From the NCBI GenBank assembly GCA_017444325.1, contig JAFSWV010000174.1:1-8201 (forward strand): a stretch of DNA of 8,201 nucleotides, in the 5' to 3' direction. This DNA is from a bacterium (GTDB lineage: Bacteria; Auribacterota; UBA3054). The translations under genes were made by a program, and so were the position numbers. The notes under the pieces were generated by a model, which saw only the letters and a program-made list of their open reading frames with translations, was not told where the DNA came from and made no database searches. Positions 1-6,057 of this stretch are shown here, piece after piece (position 1 is the stretch's first letter; each line of letters opens with the position of its first letter).

Positions 1-275
1 ACTATGTCGTCGTCATCAACGCTGAGAAAGTGAGCGTTACCGGCCGCAAAGCGACCGATAAGTCTTACACCAGCCACTCCGGTTACCCCGGCGGCTTCAA
101 GCGCCGTAATTTCGCGGATGTCATCTCCTCCCATCCGGAACGTGTCATTCTGCACGCCGTGAAGGGCATGCTCCCCAAGAACAAGCTCGGATACTCCATC
201 CTTGCCAAACTCAAAGTTTACGCCGGCCCGGAACATCCGCACACCGCGCAGAAACCAGTTGAGATCACCCTGTAA
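1..275 (+). CDS. rplM: 50S ribosomal protein L13, 3' part (5' end outside window)
   Basis: Partial gene: the reading frame is open from the window edge (first full codon at 3) to the TAA at 273-275, leaving about 90 C-terminal residues of a protein usually near 142 aa. It encodes L13, an early-assembly protein of the large ribosomal subunit that binds 23S rRNA. The visible segment begins with [10 protein letters not shown], followed by [20 protein letters not shown], the most conserved block of L13. It is followed by the [13 protein letters not shown] motif and ends in HTAQKP, also typical. The GTG at 30 is an internal valine, not the start, because conserved L13 sequence continues upstream of it. 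The neighbour 12 nt downstream is rpsI, the standard bacterial L13-S9 operon order. Identity is very secure; only the start is missing. Confidence 0.97.
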   Translation, partial: YVVVINAEKVSVTGRKATDKSYTSHSGYPGGFKRRNFADVISSHPERVILHAVKGMLPKNKLGYSILAKLKVYAGPEHPHTAQKPVEITL

Positions 276-287
276 CACATCTGAAAT

Positions 288-311
288 ATGAGCGAAAATA
301 TGAGCGAAAAC
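288..311 (+). repeat. 12-bp tandem duplication carrying the rpsI start codon
   Basis: Two adjacent copies, 288-299 and 300-311, differ only in their last base (atgagcgaaaat and atgagcgaaaac). Each encodes Met-Ser-Glu-Asn and each offers an ATG in the rpsI frame. The protein therefore begins MSENMSEN, and the true initiation codon cannot be decided from sequence alone. Confidence 0.85.
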
Positions 312-788
312 AGCACCGTCACCCCGGAAACCGTTGAGGTTCCTGAAGTCGAAAAAACGCCCGAAGTTCAGGCCGCTCCCGTTCCTGACACCCGCGTCTT
401 CACTTCCAGCTATTCCGCCACCGGCCGTCGTAAAAGATCATCGGCCCGCGTGGTCCTGAAGCCCGGCAGCGGCACCATCACCGTCAACGGCCGCACCTTC
501 GAGGATTACTTCCCCGTCGATACGATGAGACAGCTGGTCCAGGAAGCTTTCGAAGCCGCCAAGATCATCGGCAAGTTCGACGTTGTCGCCACCGTCAGCG
601 GCGGCGGCATTTCCGGCCAGGCCGGCGCCATCCGTCACGGCATCGCCAGAGCTTTGGCTCTGATCGACGACGCTACGCGCGCCCTCGTGAAATCCAACGG
701 CCTCCTTACCAGGGACGCCCGCGAGAAAGAGCGCAAGAAATACGGTCAGCGCGGCGCCCGCGCCCGCTTCCAGTTCTCGAAGCGTTAA
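288..788 (+). CDS. rpsI: 30S ribosomal protein S9 with acidic N-terminal extension
   Basis: Encodes S9, a small-subunit protein whose basic C-terminal tail reaches the P-site tRNA. The 166-residue product is longer than the usual ~130 aa. Residues about 42-166 are canonical S9: YSATGRRKRSSARV, the NGRTFEDYFP segment, the VSGGGISGQAGAIRHGIARAL core, and the ending KKYGQRGARARFQFSKR with the universal SKR terminus. Residues 1-40 are an extra, acidic, Pro/Val/Glu-rich and probably disordered extension. Two starts are possible, ATG 288 and ATG 300, which lie in a 12-bp tandem duplication. Neither has a convincing Shine-Dalgarno sequence, so 288 is only the longest choice. It follows rplM by 12 nt and is probably translated from the same mRNA. 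A tRNA-Gly gene lies 40 nt downstream. Confidence 0.97.
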   Translation: MSENMSENSTVTPETVEVPEVEKTPEVQAAPVPDTRVFTSSYSATGRRKRSSARVVLKPGSGTITVNGRTFEDYFPVDTMRQLVQEAFEAAKIIGKFDVVATVSGGGISGQAGAIRHGIARALALIDDATRALVKSNGLLTRDAREKERKKYGQRGARARFQFSKR

Positions 789-828
789 AGATACCGCCGT
801 ATATCGGCATATCATCCTTCGGTATTGC

Positions 829-904
829 GCGGGTGTAACTCAATTGGCAGAGTCACAGCCTTCCAAGCTGTTGGTTGCCGGTTCGAGTCCGGTCGCCCGC
901 TCCA
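829..904 (+). tRNA. tRNA-Gly, anticodon TCC
   Basis: A complete 76-nt cloverleaf. The acceptor stem is gcgggtg (829-835) paired with cgcccgc (894-900), with one G-T wobble, then discriminator T901 and a genome-encoded CCA (902-904). The anticodon stem acagc (855-859) pairs with gctgt (867-871) around the loop cttccaa (860-866), which places the anticodon TCC at 862-864. The T-arm carries the typical ggttcgagtcc. A TCC anticodon reads the glycine codons GGA and GGG. The gene lies 40 nt after rpsI with no clear promoter between, and a strong terminator follows 10 nt after the CCA, so cotranscription with rplM-rpsI and processing from the mRNA is plausible but inferred. Confidence 0.97.
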
Positions 905-914
905 CCGAAGCAAT

Positions 915-946
915 AAAAAAAGAGCCGCAAGTGCGGCTCTTTTTTT
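915..946. terminator. Bidirectional intrinsic terminator between the convergent units
   Basis: A perfect 8-bp GC-rich stem, agagccgc (921-928) and gcggctct (933-940), encloses a 4-nt AAGT loop. It is flanked by an A-run (915-920) on the left and a T-run (940-946) on the right. Read on either strand it gives a hairpin followed by a U-tract. It can therefore stop the plus-strand tRNA-Gly/ribosomal transcript and also the minus-strand operon, whose last stop codon lies at 969-971. Confidence 0.93.
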
Positions 947-968
947 GTGCCCTGGATCATTGGGCTTT

Positions 969-2576
969 TTAATTTTCCCTGGTCATGGTGACGTCGTAGA
1001 TATCGAGGAAGCAGTTGGTCGCCTGACCATCCAGGTAGAAGTGCAACTCCAGCCCTATCGTATCGCTTTTTATGGTCTTGCTGGAGTGCTCGGCATGATA
1101 GACGAAGCTAAGGTCGGCGAAATCTTCGCTGATAGAGAAATCTTCCCAAATGTCTCTATCGGTAGGCTCGATTGTGTCCCCTCTTATCTCGTCTTCATAA
1201 CCCTGATCGAAACGGATGCGGCCTTTACCGCCGCGGCCTCTGGCCTTGAAGCTGACGCGGTAATTCTTGCCGTCAAAGACCCTGAGATCCTTCTTTTTAA
1301 TGCCGCCAGTGCCGCCGATATAACCATCGGCATAGGTAATATGGACATAGTCGATGAGGGCTGTCTGACCGGACATGCGGTCAACGATCACCGTCTCGCT
1401 CTTAACGTCGGCGACCGGGGCGCAGTTGCGATCCCAGAGCTGCTCCTCTTCCCACGTTGACAAAGCTTTGTAAGGTTTGAAAGTATCCTTCCCTTTCAGC
1501 TGGGTGGTTGGGCCGAAAGCGGGGCGCATTTTTACGCCGATGTTGCGGGCAACGTAAAAATAGCCTTTCTTGTCGCTTAACAGAAGGTCGAGGAGGCCGT
1601 CCCTGTCAATGTCGTAAAGGTAGCAGCGCGCACCTTCACCTACGGGCGTTGTGGAGCCGTTGACAGTCAGTTCGCCAGCATAATTCAGAAGTTTCGGGTT
1701 TTCGGGATCGGGCTGCTCGGGCGCATAGTACAACAGCAGCTTGCCCTCGTAATCGGCAACCAACATATCCATTCTGCCGTCGCCGTTCAAGTCTCCATGG
1801 CAGGGATCCAGCATCTCGCGGCCGTAGCCGTAAGCAAGCCACTGCCTGTCATCCTCTACTTTGAAGCGCGGATTGGATTTCGTTCCCCAGTTCTTGAAAA
1901 AATAAACAGCGTTGGCGGAATATGAGGCGTCGCCGAAATAAAGGTCGAAATTGCCGTCGTTGTCCCAGTCGTAGAAGCGGGGCGTCAGTCCGCGGCCGCG
2001 GTAAGGTTCCTTGCCGAAAACCAGCGTAGGCGCGGAAGATTTGAAATATCCGTTGCCGAGAGCCCTTATGACGAAGATCTCGCCGTTTTCGGAAGTATAG
2101 ACGATGTCATTCTTGCCGTCGTCCTCGAAATCCTGGACGTCAACGTGCAGAAGCGACCACTTGGAGTACTGGTTGTGCAAAAACTTGCCATGTGAAAAGC
2201 GCGGAGGGAAAGTGCCGTTCTTGCTGGTCTGGTCGAAGTACCAGATGAAGCCGCCCTCGCCGCCGACCACCAGATCGGGCTTGCCGTCCTCGGTCACGTC
2301 CGCAAAGCAGATGGAGGGGCCGACTCTGTACCAGCCGCTATAGGCGCCGTGCTTCAAGGTGTAGAGATCTCCGCCTTTGACCTTGAGGAAGCCTTCCTTG
2401 GTCACGCCGTCCCAAAGGTTCTCGCGTGTTTCAAGCTTATCCTTGGTGATGAATTTCTTATCCAAAAGATGTTCTTTAGGTTTTTCGTTCTCCTCTTCCT
2501 CTGCATACAGAAACGAAACGGAAAGAGAGAGAGCCAAAAAGGATGCGAACAATAATTTCTTGCCCAAGTTTGTCAT
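969..2576 (-). CDS. Secreted FG-GAP/VCBS-repeat protein, paralogue B
   Basis: A 535-residue protein of unknown specific function. Residues 1-25 form a signal peptide (Lys-rich start, hydrophobic LLFASFLALSLSVSFLYA, likely cleavage after A25), so it is exported. The mature N-terminus is strongly acidic. Residues ~85-345 hold five calcium-loop motifs of the D-x-D-x-D-G-x-x-D type seen in FG-GAP/VCBS beta-propeller repeats, at residues 93-101, 149-157, 203-211, 262-270 and 322-330. Each is followed by a hydrophobic strand such as DLVVGGEGGF. Residues 438-533 look like a beta-sandwich, possibly of carbohydrate-binding type (YRVSFKARGRGG, ending CFLDIYDVTM); that reading is inference. It follows its paralogue by 6 nt with only a weak purine-rich ribosome site and is the last gene of the operon. 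No enzyme active site is recognised, so adhesion or glycan binding is only a guess. Confidence 0.85.
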   Translation of the reverse strand: MTNLGKKLLFASFLALSLSVSFLYAEEEENEKPKEHLLDKKFITKDKLETRENLWDGVTKEGFLKVKGGDLYTLKHGAYSGWYRVGPSICFADVTEDGKPDLVVGGEGGFIWYFDQTSKNGTFPPRFSHGKFLHNQYSKWSLLHVDVQDFEDDGKNDIVYTSENGEIFVIRALGNGYFKSSAPTLVFGKEPYRGRGLTPRFYDWDNDGNFDLYFGDASYSANAVYFFKNWGTKSNPRFKVEDDRQWLAYGYGREMLDPCHGDLNGDGRMDMLVADYEGKLLLYYAPEQPDPENPKLLNYAGELTVNGSTTPVGEGARCYLYDIDRDGLLDLLLSDKKGYFYVARNIGVKMRPAFGPTTQLKGKDTFKPYKALSTWEEEQLWDRNCAPVADVKSETVIVDRMSGQTALIDYVHITYADGYIGGTGGIKKKDLRVFDGKNYRVSFKARGRGGKGRIRFDQGYEDEIRGDTIEPTDRDIWEDFSISEDFADLSFVYHAEHSSKTIKSDTIGLELHFYLDGQATNCFLDIYDVTMTREN

Positions 2577-2582
2577 CTTCTT

Positions 2583-4232
2583 TTACTGCCTTTGGAATTT
2601 AATGTCTCTGATATCTAAGAAAGCGTTGGTTGCGCCAGGGTTCATTTTGAAACTTACGGAAACGGCCGGGTGTTCGCGGCGGTTGCTCACGAATTCGGGA
2701 GTGTAAAGGAAGGAGCAGTCGGTCCATTCGTTGCCGGCGGAAAGATCGAAGTCCTTGGTGAAGCTCTCGTCGTATTCGGTGTCGCCCTTCACGATCTTCT
2801 CATAGATCTGCCTGATGTGCAGAATGGGTTTGACCGCGCGTCCCCTCACCTTGAAGGACAGACGGTAGGCCGTGCCGTAATCCATGTTGTTGATGGTGTC
2901 GTCGTAATACTTGGCGAAATAGGAGTCCGTTCCGGTGTAGCCGTCCTCGTAATAGGCTCTGGCGAAGTTGTACTTCTCTCCGGTCTCAACGTCAGTTTCG
3001 CTCATGTATTTGATGTTGCAGCCCGTGTTGCCGCCGTAGCGCGCCGGGTTCCAATAAGTGTAGGAGTCGTCCTCGTGATGGCCGTACCAGGTCTTCTTCA
3101 TCGGGCCGAAGTAGGGTTTCAGCCTGTCCTGGCCTTTCACGATGACAGGCTTTGAGAATTCGCAGCGCTCCATCGGGCCCACGAACTGGGAAGCATAGAC
3201 CTTTCCGTCAACGGAACTGATGAGAAGGTCCGGCTTCTTGTTGCCGGTGAGGTCCGCAAGGTAAGGGCGCGTGCCGATGCCGAAGAATTTTTTCGGCGTG
3301 TCCGCGAATTTGGCTTCGCCCTTGTATTCCAGAAGGTACTGGGCGTCGGTTTGGTCTTCCTTGAAGCCGACGTTGAGGTAGAGGTGGAGCCCGCCGTCCA
3401 GAGCGCCGGTCAGAATGTCAGGCTTGCCGTCGCCGTTGAAGTCGGCGATCGTAGGAGCCAACTGTTCCCTGCCGTAGCCGTAGGCGAGCCACTGGGGCTT
3501 CTGGTTGCGGAAATTGGGGGCGGAGCTGCTGCCCTTGTTGAAAAGAATATAGATGGCATTGGCGGAATAGGAGCCTTCGCCGTAGATAAGGTCGTAGTTG
3601 CCGTCGCCGTTCCAGTCGTAGATCCTGGGAGAGAGCTGGCGGCCGGTGTACAGTTCGCCGTTCTCGCCGTTGCCGTTCAGCTGGATCTGCGCGTTTTCCG
3701 CAACGTTGAAAAGGCCTTCGCCTTTGCCTTTAAGGAAGAAGATGCGGCCGTTGTCGGCGCCCACCACTATGTCCTGGATGCCGTCGCCGTCCATGTCGTG
3801 GACGTCAACGCCGGTCACAGCGCAGCCTAAGAAAGCGTGGAGGAAGCGGCCGGAGGAAAACTTCGGCGGCCAGGACTTGCCTTCCCTTTTGAAGATCCAG
3901 ACAAAGCCGCTTTCCGAGGCGGCCACAAGCTCCATCCTGCCGTCGTTGTCAGCGTCGGCGTAACATATGGGGTTGCCGAGCCTGCCGGGGCCGACGTTCC
4001 TGTCTTCCTTGAAATGGTAGATCTCTATGGGCTTCAGCTGTATTTCGCCGTTCCCGTTCACGCCGTCCCAGAGATTGTCGACCTTGACATTGGGAGTAAA
4101 GTCCGCGCTGGTCATCAGATTGGGATTGGGCGGGGGCGTTGGGGCGGCGTTGCCTTTGGCTGGCTTAGCCACTTCAGCTGCGAAAACTGACGCGCTCAAA
4201 ACAAGCGCCGTAAGAAATAGTGTGCGTTTCAT
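2583..4232 (-). CDS. Secreted FG-GAP/VCBS-repeat protein, paralogue A
   Basis: A 549-residue exported protein with a signal peptide at residues 1-19 (MKRTLFLTALVLSASVFAA), then a Pro/Ala-rich linker to about residue 38. It is collinear with the downstream paralogue: NLWDGV at 53-58, five FG-GAP-type loops at residues 93-101, 146-154, 206-214, 264-272 and 327-335, SYSANAIY at 221-228, QWLAYGYGRE at 247-256, and a C-terminal beta-rich region from about 455 (YRLSFKVRGR to TNAFLDIRDI). The first loop ends in Glu instead of Asp and the fifth (DLTGNKKPD) lacks the central Asp-Gly, so not every repeat need bind calcium. Residues 381-440 are rich in Tyr, Trp and Asp. Its ATG lies 4 nt after the preceding stop, with AAGG 8 nt upstream. 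Family membership is clear; ligand and role are unknown. Confidence 0.86.
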   Translation of the reverse strand: MKRTLFLTALVLSASVFAAEVAKPAKGNAAPTPPPNPNLMTSADFTPNVKVDNLWDGVNGNGEIQLKPIEIYHFKEDRNVGPGRLGNPICYADADNDGRMELVAASESGFVWIFKREGKSWPPKFSSGRFLHAFLGCAVTGVDVHDMDGDGIQDIVVGADNGRIFFLKGKGEGLFNVAENAQIQLNGNGENGELYTGRQLSPRIYDWNGDGNYDLIYGEGSYSANAIYILFNKGSSSAPNFRNQKPQWLAYGYGREQLAPTIADFNGDGKPDILTGALDGGLHLYLNVGFKEDQTDAQYLLEYKGEAKFADTPKKFFGIGTRPYLADLTGNKKPDLLISSVDGKVYASQFVGPMERCEFSKPVIVKGQDRLKPYFGPMKKTWYGHHEDDSYTYWNPARYGGNTGCNIKYMSETDVETGEKYNFARAYYEDGYTGTDSYFAKYYDDTINNMDYGTAYRLSFKVRGRAVKPILHIRQIYEKIVKGDTEYDESFTKDFDLSAGNEWTDCSFLYTPEFVSNRREHPAVSVSFKMNPGATNAFLDIRDIKFQRQ

Positions 4233-4236
4233 AAGA

Positions 4237-4527
4237 TTAACCTTTTTTGTCGAGCTCTTTCACCTTTTTATAGCTTTCGCATTTGTAGGCGAAATAAGGG
4301 TTGCAGCAAAGTTCCTCTATCTCTTCCTGATAAACTTTCCACTTCTTGCTGTCGCTCATGGTGTTGCGGCGGGCAGGGCATTCCAGGACTATGTAGCGCC
4401 TGTTGTAAGGGTCCATCGCCTGGGCGTAGATAAAGAGCTTCTCCTCGGCGTAAGGGCACTTCGTCCTGCTCTGCAGTTCGTGCATGACGTCTTCCATGGA
4501 CTGTTTTTCAGGTTTCTTTTCTTCCAT
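4237..4527 (-). CDS. Small cysteine-containing protein of unknown function
   Basis: A 96-residue protein that I do not recognise. It begins MEEKKPEKQSMEDVMHEL, has no signal peptide or membrane segment, and appears cytoplasmic and lysine-rich. Five cysteines stand out: C24 (KCPY), C50 (ECPARR), C74-C75 (ELCCNPYF) and C83 (YKCESY). Their spacing could suit metal or iron-sulfur binding, but no known motif fits. The chosen ATG (4525-4527) lies 2 nt after the stop of the tsaC-like gene, matching the tight spacing of this operon. The frame stays open further upstream to 4638, but that part lies inside the conserved 3' end of tsaC and is rejected. It precedes the secreted FG-GAP pair by 4 nt and is likely cotranscribed. 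A link to their export or to tRNA modification is speculation. Confidence 0.75.
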   Translation of the reverse strand: MEEKKPEKQSMEDVMHELQSRTKCPYAEEKLFIYAQAMDPYNRRYIVLECPARRNTMSDSKKWKVYQEEIEELCCNPYFAYKCESYKKVKELDKKG

Positions 4528-4529
4528 AT

Positions 4530-5075
4530 TTATTCCGCTTTTCTGATCGTTACAGGTTCGTTTCCCGTGAGGTCTATGACTTCCGAAGCCACGCCCCTCA
4601 CGCTTCCGCCGTCCACTACGACGGCCGCTCCGTCCCACAAAGTTTTCGTGTCCTCAACCTCCGTCGGCGGAACTTCTCCGCTTTTGTTGGCGCTCGTGCC
4701 GAAGACCGGTTCCCCGACCAAGTCGAGCATCGCGCAGACATCCTTGTAGATAGGATAGCGGACGCCTATTTTTTCCTTGCCTTTCGGCAAGATGAAAGTG
4801 TAGGGGCCCGGCAGTTTTTCTTCCAGCGTTTTTCTGATCTTATCGCTCTGTTCCCCCGCTACGGAGTAAAGCGCGTCAAAGGACCCGACGTGATAGGCGC
4901 AGGGTTTTCCCTTTTCTCTCCCCTTTAAAGCGTAAGCCAAAGCCTTCGCTTTTTCCGTGAAGAAGAGCCCATAGACCGTCTCGGTCGGGAAGATCGCCAA
5001 AAGCCCGCTTCGCAGAGCATCCGCGGCCGCGCTGATGGCTTTTTCCCTATCCTTCTTGAGATCGTATAAACGCAC
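4530..5075 (-). CDS. tsaC: Threonylcarbamoyl-AMP synthase (Sua5/YciO/YrdC/YwlC family)
   Basis: Predicted to make threonylcarbamoyl-AMP from threonine, bicarbonate and ATP, the first step of tRNA t6A37 formation for ANN-decoding tRNAs. The 181-residue protein is a single YrdC domain without the extra C-terminal Sua5 domain. Visible family motifs are FPTETVYGL (29-37), KGREKGKP (51-58, the K-x-R element), LPGPYTFIL (88-96), GVRYP (104-108) and GTSANKSG (126-133, the S-x-N element). Near the end GVASEVIDL (161-169) has Glu where many relatives have Thr (S-T-V). The GTG at 5073-5075 is chosen because it sits 2 nt after the purE stop and has AGAGG 9 nt upstream; the longer in-frame opening to 5264 runs through purE. 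The related YciO subgroup, whose role differs, cannot be excluded. Confidence 0.88.
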   Translation of the reverse strand: MRLYDLKKDREKAISAAADALRSGLLAIFPTETVYGLFFTEKAKALAYALKGREKGKPCAYHVGSFDALYSVAGEQSDKIRKTLEEKLPGPYTFILPKGKEKIGVRYPIYKDVCAMLDLVGEPVFGTSANKSGEVPPTEVEDTKTLWDGAAVVVDGGSVRGVASEVIDLTGNEPVTIRKAE

Positions 5076-5077
5076 TT

Positions 5078-5530
5078 TTATTCGCCTCTTTTTTCCTTCC
5101 AGAGCCTTGCGGCCAAAGCTTCGTCCTGCAGCGCCAGGATCTGGAGCGCCAGGTAGGCGGCGTTCTTGGCGCCGTGGCTTCCTATGGCTACAGTCGCCAC
5201 CGGAACGCCTTTGGGCATCTGCACCGTTGAGAGCAAAGCGTCCAGTCCGCCCAGGCCTCCGCATTCCAGAGGAACGCCGATCACGGGCAGGATCGTGCGG
5301 GCCGCCACGGCGCCCGCCAGATGAGCCGCCAGGCCCGCTCCGGCGATAAGGACCTTAATTCCCCTTTCGTGCGCCTTGGAGGCGTATTCCGCGACTTTGT
5401 CCGGAGTGCGGTGGGCCGACATCACGGAGACCTCGCAGCCTACTCCGTAGCTCTCCAGGATCTCCTTGGTGTTCTTCATGACCGCTTCGTCGGAAACGCT
5501 TCCGTAAACAATGCCAACTTTGGTTTCCAT
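5078..5530 (-). CDS. purE: N5-carboxyaminoimidazole ribonucleotide mutase (PurE, class I)
   Basis: Catalyses the rearrangement of N5-CAIR to CAIR in de novo purine synthesis, normally with PurK supplying N5-CAIR; purK is not in this window. The 150-residue product is slightly short but complete. Motifs: GSVSD (10-14), SAHRTP (38-43, containing the active-site His40), [11 protein letters not shown] (63-73), LPVIGVPL (81-88), [11 protein letters not shown] (96-106) and [14 protein letters not shown] (111-124). The GLAAHL and LDALLS variants replace the GGAAHL and DSL of enteric enzymes and resemble forms I associate with other phyla; the overall pattern is class I, not the AIR-carboxylase class II. 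The ATG has CAGGAG 7 nt upstream, inside the end of hpt, with 4 nt between hpt stop and start. It is separated from tsaC by 2 nt. Confidence 0.96.
   Translation of the reverse strand: METKVGIVYGSVSDEAVMKNTKEILESYGVGCEVSVMSAHRTPDKVAEYASKAHERGIKVLIAGAGLAAHLAGAVAARTILPVIGVPLECGGLGGLDALLSTVQMPKGVPVATVAIGSHGAKNAAYLALQILALQDEALAARLWKEKRGE
5085..5089 (-). promoter_or_regulatory. Shine-Dalgarno that sets the tsaC GTG start
   Basis: AGAGG on the minus strand lies 9 nt upstream of the GTG at 5075, within the last codons of purE. It supports GTG 5075 as the start instead of any codon further upstream inside purE, where the conserved YrdC sequence does not extend. Confidence 0.65.
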
Positions 5531-5534
5531 AAAT

Positions 5535-6056
5535 TTACTCCTGTATTAATTTCGCCACGAAAGGCAGGTTGCGGTACTGCTGATCAAAGTCCAGGCCGTA
5601 GCCGATGATGAAATCGTTGCCGGCGTCCATGCCGACGAACTTGGCCTGCAGATCGACTTTCCGCTTTTCCTTTTTGTCGAGAAGCACGCAGGCCTCGACC
5701 TTTTCCGCTCCCAAATTGCCGTAAACTTCGAAGGCCTTTTTCAGCGTTCTGCCGCTCTCTAAAATGGTATCGACTAAAAGCACGTATTTTCCTTTGCAGT
5801 CCAAAGAAGGGCCTAGCAAAAGCTTCACGTCGCCGGTGCTTTCCGTTCCGGAATAGGAGGCGCAGTCGATGAAATCGATCTCGGCTTCCACTCCGAGGTT
5901 TGAAAGCGCCCTCGAGAGATCGCTCGTGAAGTGGATGCAGCCTTTGAGAACGCCGGTTATGATCAGGGGTTTCCCGCCAAGATCGGCAGCCACTTCGGAA
6001 GCCAGTCTTTCGACGACCTGCTTCAGCTGCATTTCTGTCAGAATAATGTCGTACAT
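5535..6056 (-). CDS. hpt: Hypoxanthine phosphoribosyltransferase-like purine salvage enzyme
   Basis: Expected to convert hypoxanthine (and perhaps guanine) plus PRPP into IMP or GMP. The 173-residue length is typical of bacterial Hpt. Matching blocks are the GVLKGCIHFTSDLSRAL segment (35-51), the flexible loop ASYSGTESTGDVKL (66-79), LLDKKEKRKVD (125-135), and the C-terminal IGYGLDFDQQYRNLPFV (151-167), a strong hypoxanthine/guanine-type signature. The PRPP-binding motif is odd: VDTILESGRT (95-104) where typical members have V-E-D-I-I-D-T-G-x-T. This changes the acidic ribose-binding pair to Asp-Thr and the usual catalytic Asp to Glu100. It starts 1 nt after the nusB stop with a GAGGAAGAG-like ribosome site inside nusB and lies next to purE, grouping two purine genes. 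Fold and family are secure; activity and substrate are less so. Confidence 0.9.
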   Translation of the reverse strand: MYDIILTEMQLKQVVERLASEVAADLGGKPLIITGVLKGCIHFTSDLSRALSNLGVEAEIDFIDCASYSGTESTGDVKLLLGPSLDCKGKYVLLVDTILESGRTLKKAFEVYGNLGAEKVEACVLLDKKEKRKVDLQAKFVGMDAGNDFIIGYGLDFDQQYRNLPFVAKLIQE

Positions 6057-6057
6057 G

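Noticed and set aside
789..828. Possible hairpin between rpsI and the tRNA (ataccg 791-796 with cggtat 820-825, inner gccg/cggc)
   Set aside because: The stem is short and has no T-tract, so it is not a credible terminator; it might affect tRNA processing but cannot be supported further.
825..1460. Plus-strand open frame over the tRNA and the 3' end of the downstream FG-GAP gene
   Set aside because: It starts by translating the tRNA-Gly, runs through the terminator and lies antisense to a well-supported gene; its product shows no family motif.
3420..3960. Recurring gccgtcgccgtt-like DNA words
   Set aside because: They are the reverse complement of codons for the N-G-D-G calcium loops, so they reflect protein repeats and not an independent DNA repeat or CRISPR-like array.
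4528..4638. Upstream extension of the small cysteine protein to 4638
   Set aside because: It overlaps the conserved C-terminal part of the tsaC-like gene; the ATG at 4527 fits the operon spacing.
3351..4749. Long plus-strand open frames opposite the upstream FG-GAP gene and tsaC
   Set aside because: They are antisense to genes with clear motifs and arise from the GC-rich codon pattern; the Val/Ala-rich products look like shadow translation.
5076..5264. N-terminal extension of tsaC up to 5264
   Set aside because: This part is the purE coding region in another frame; a GTG with a ribosome site at 5075 gives a normal YrdC start.
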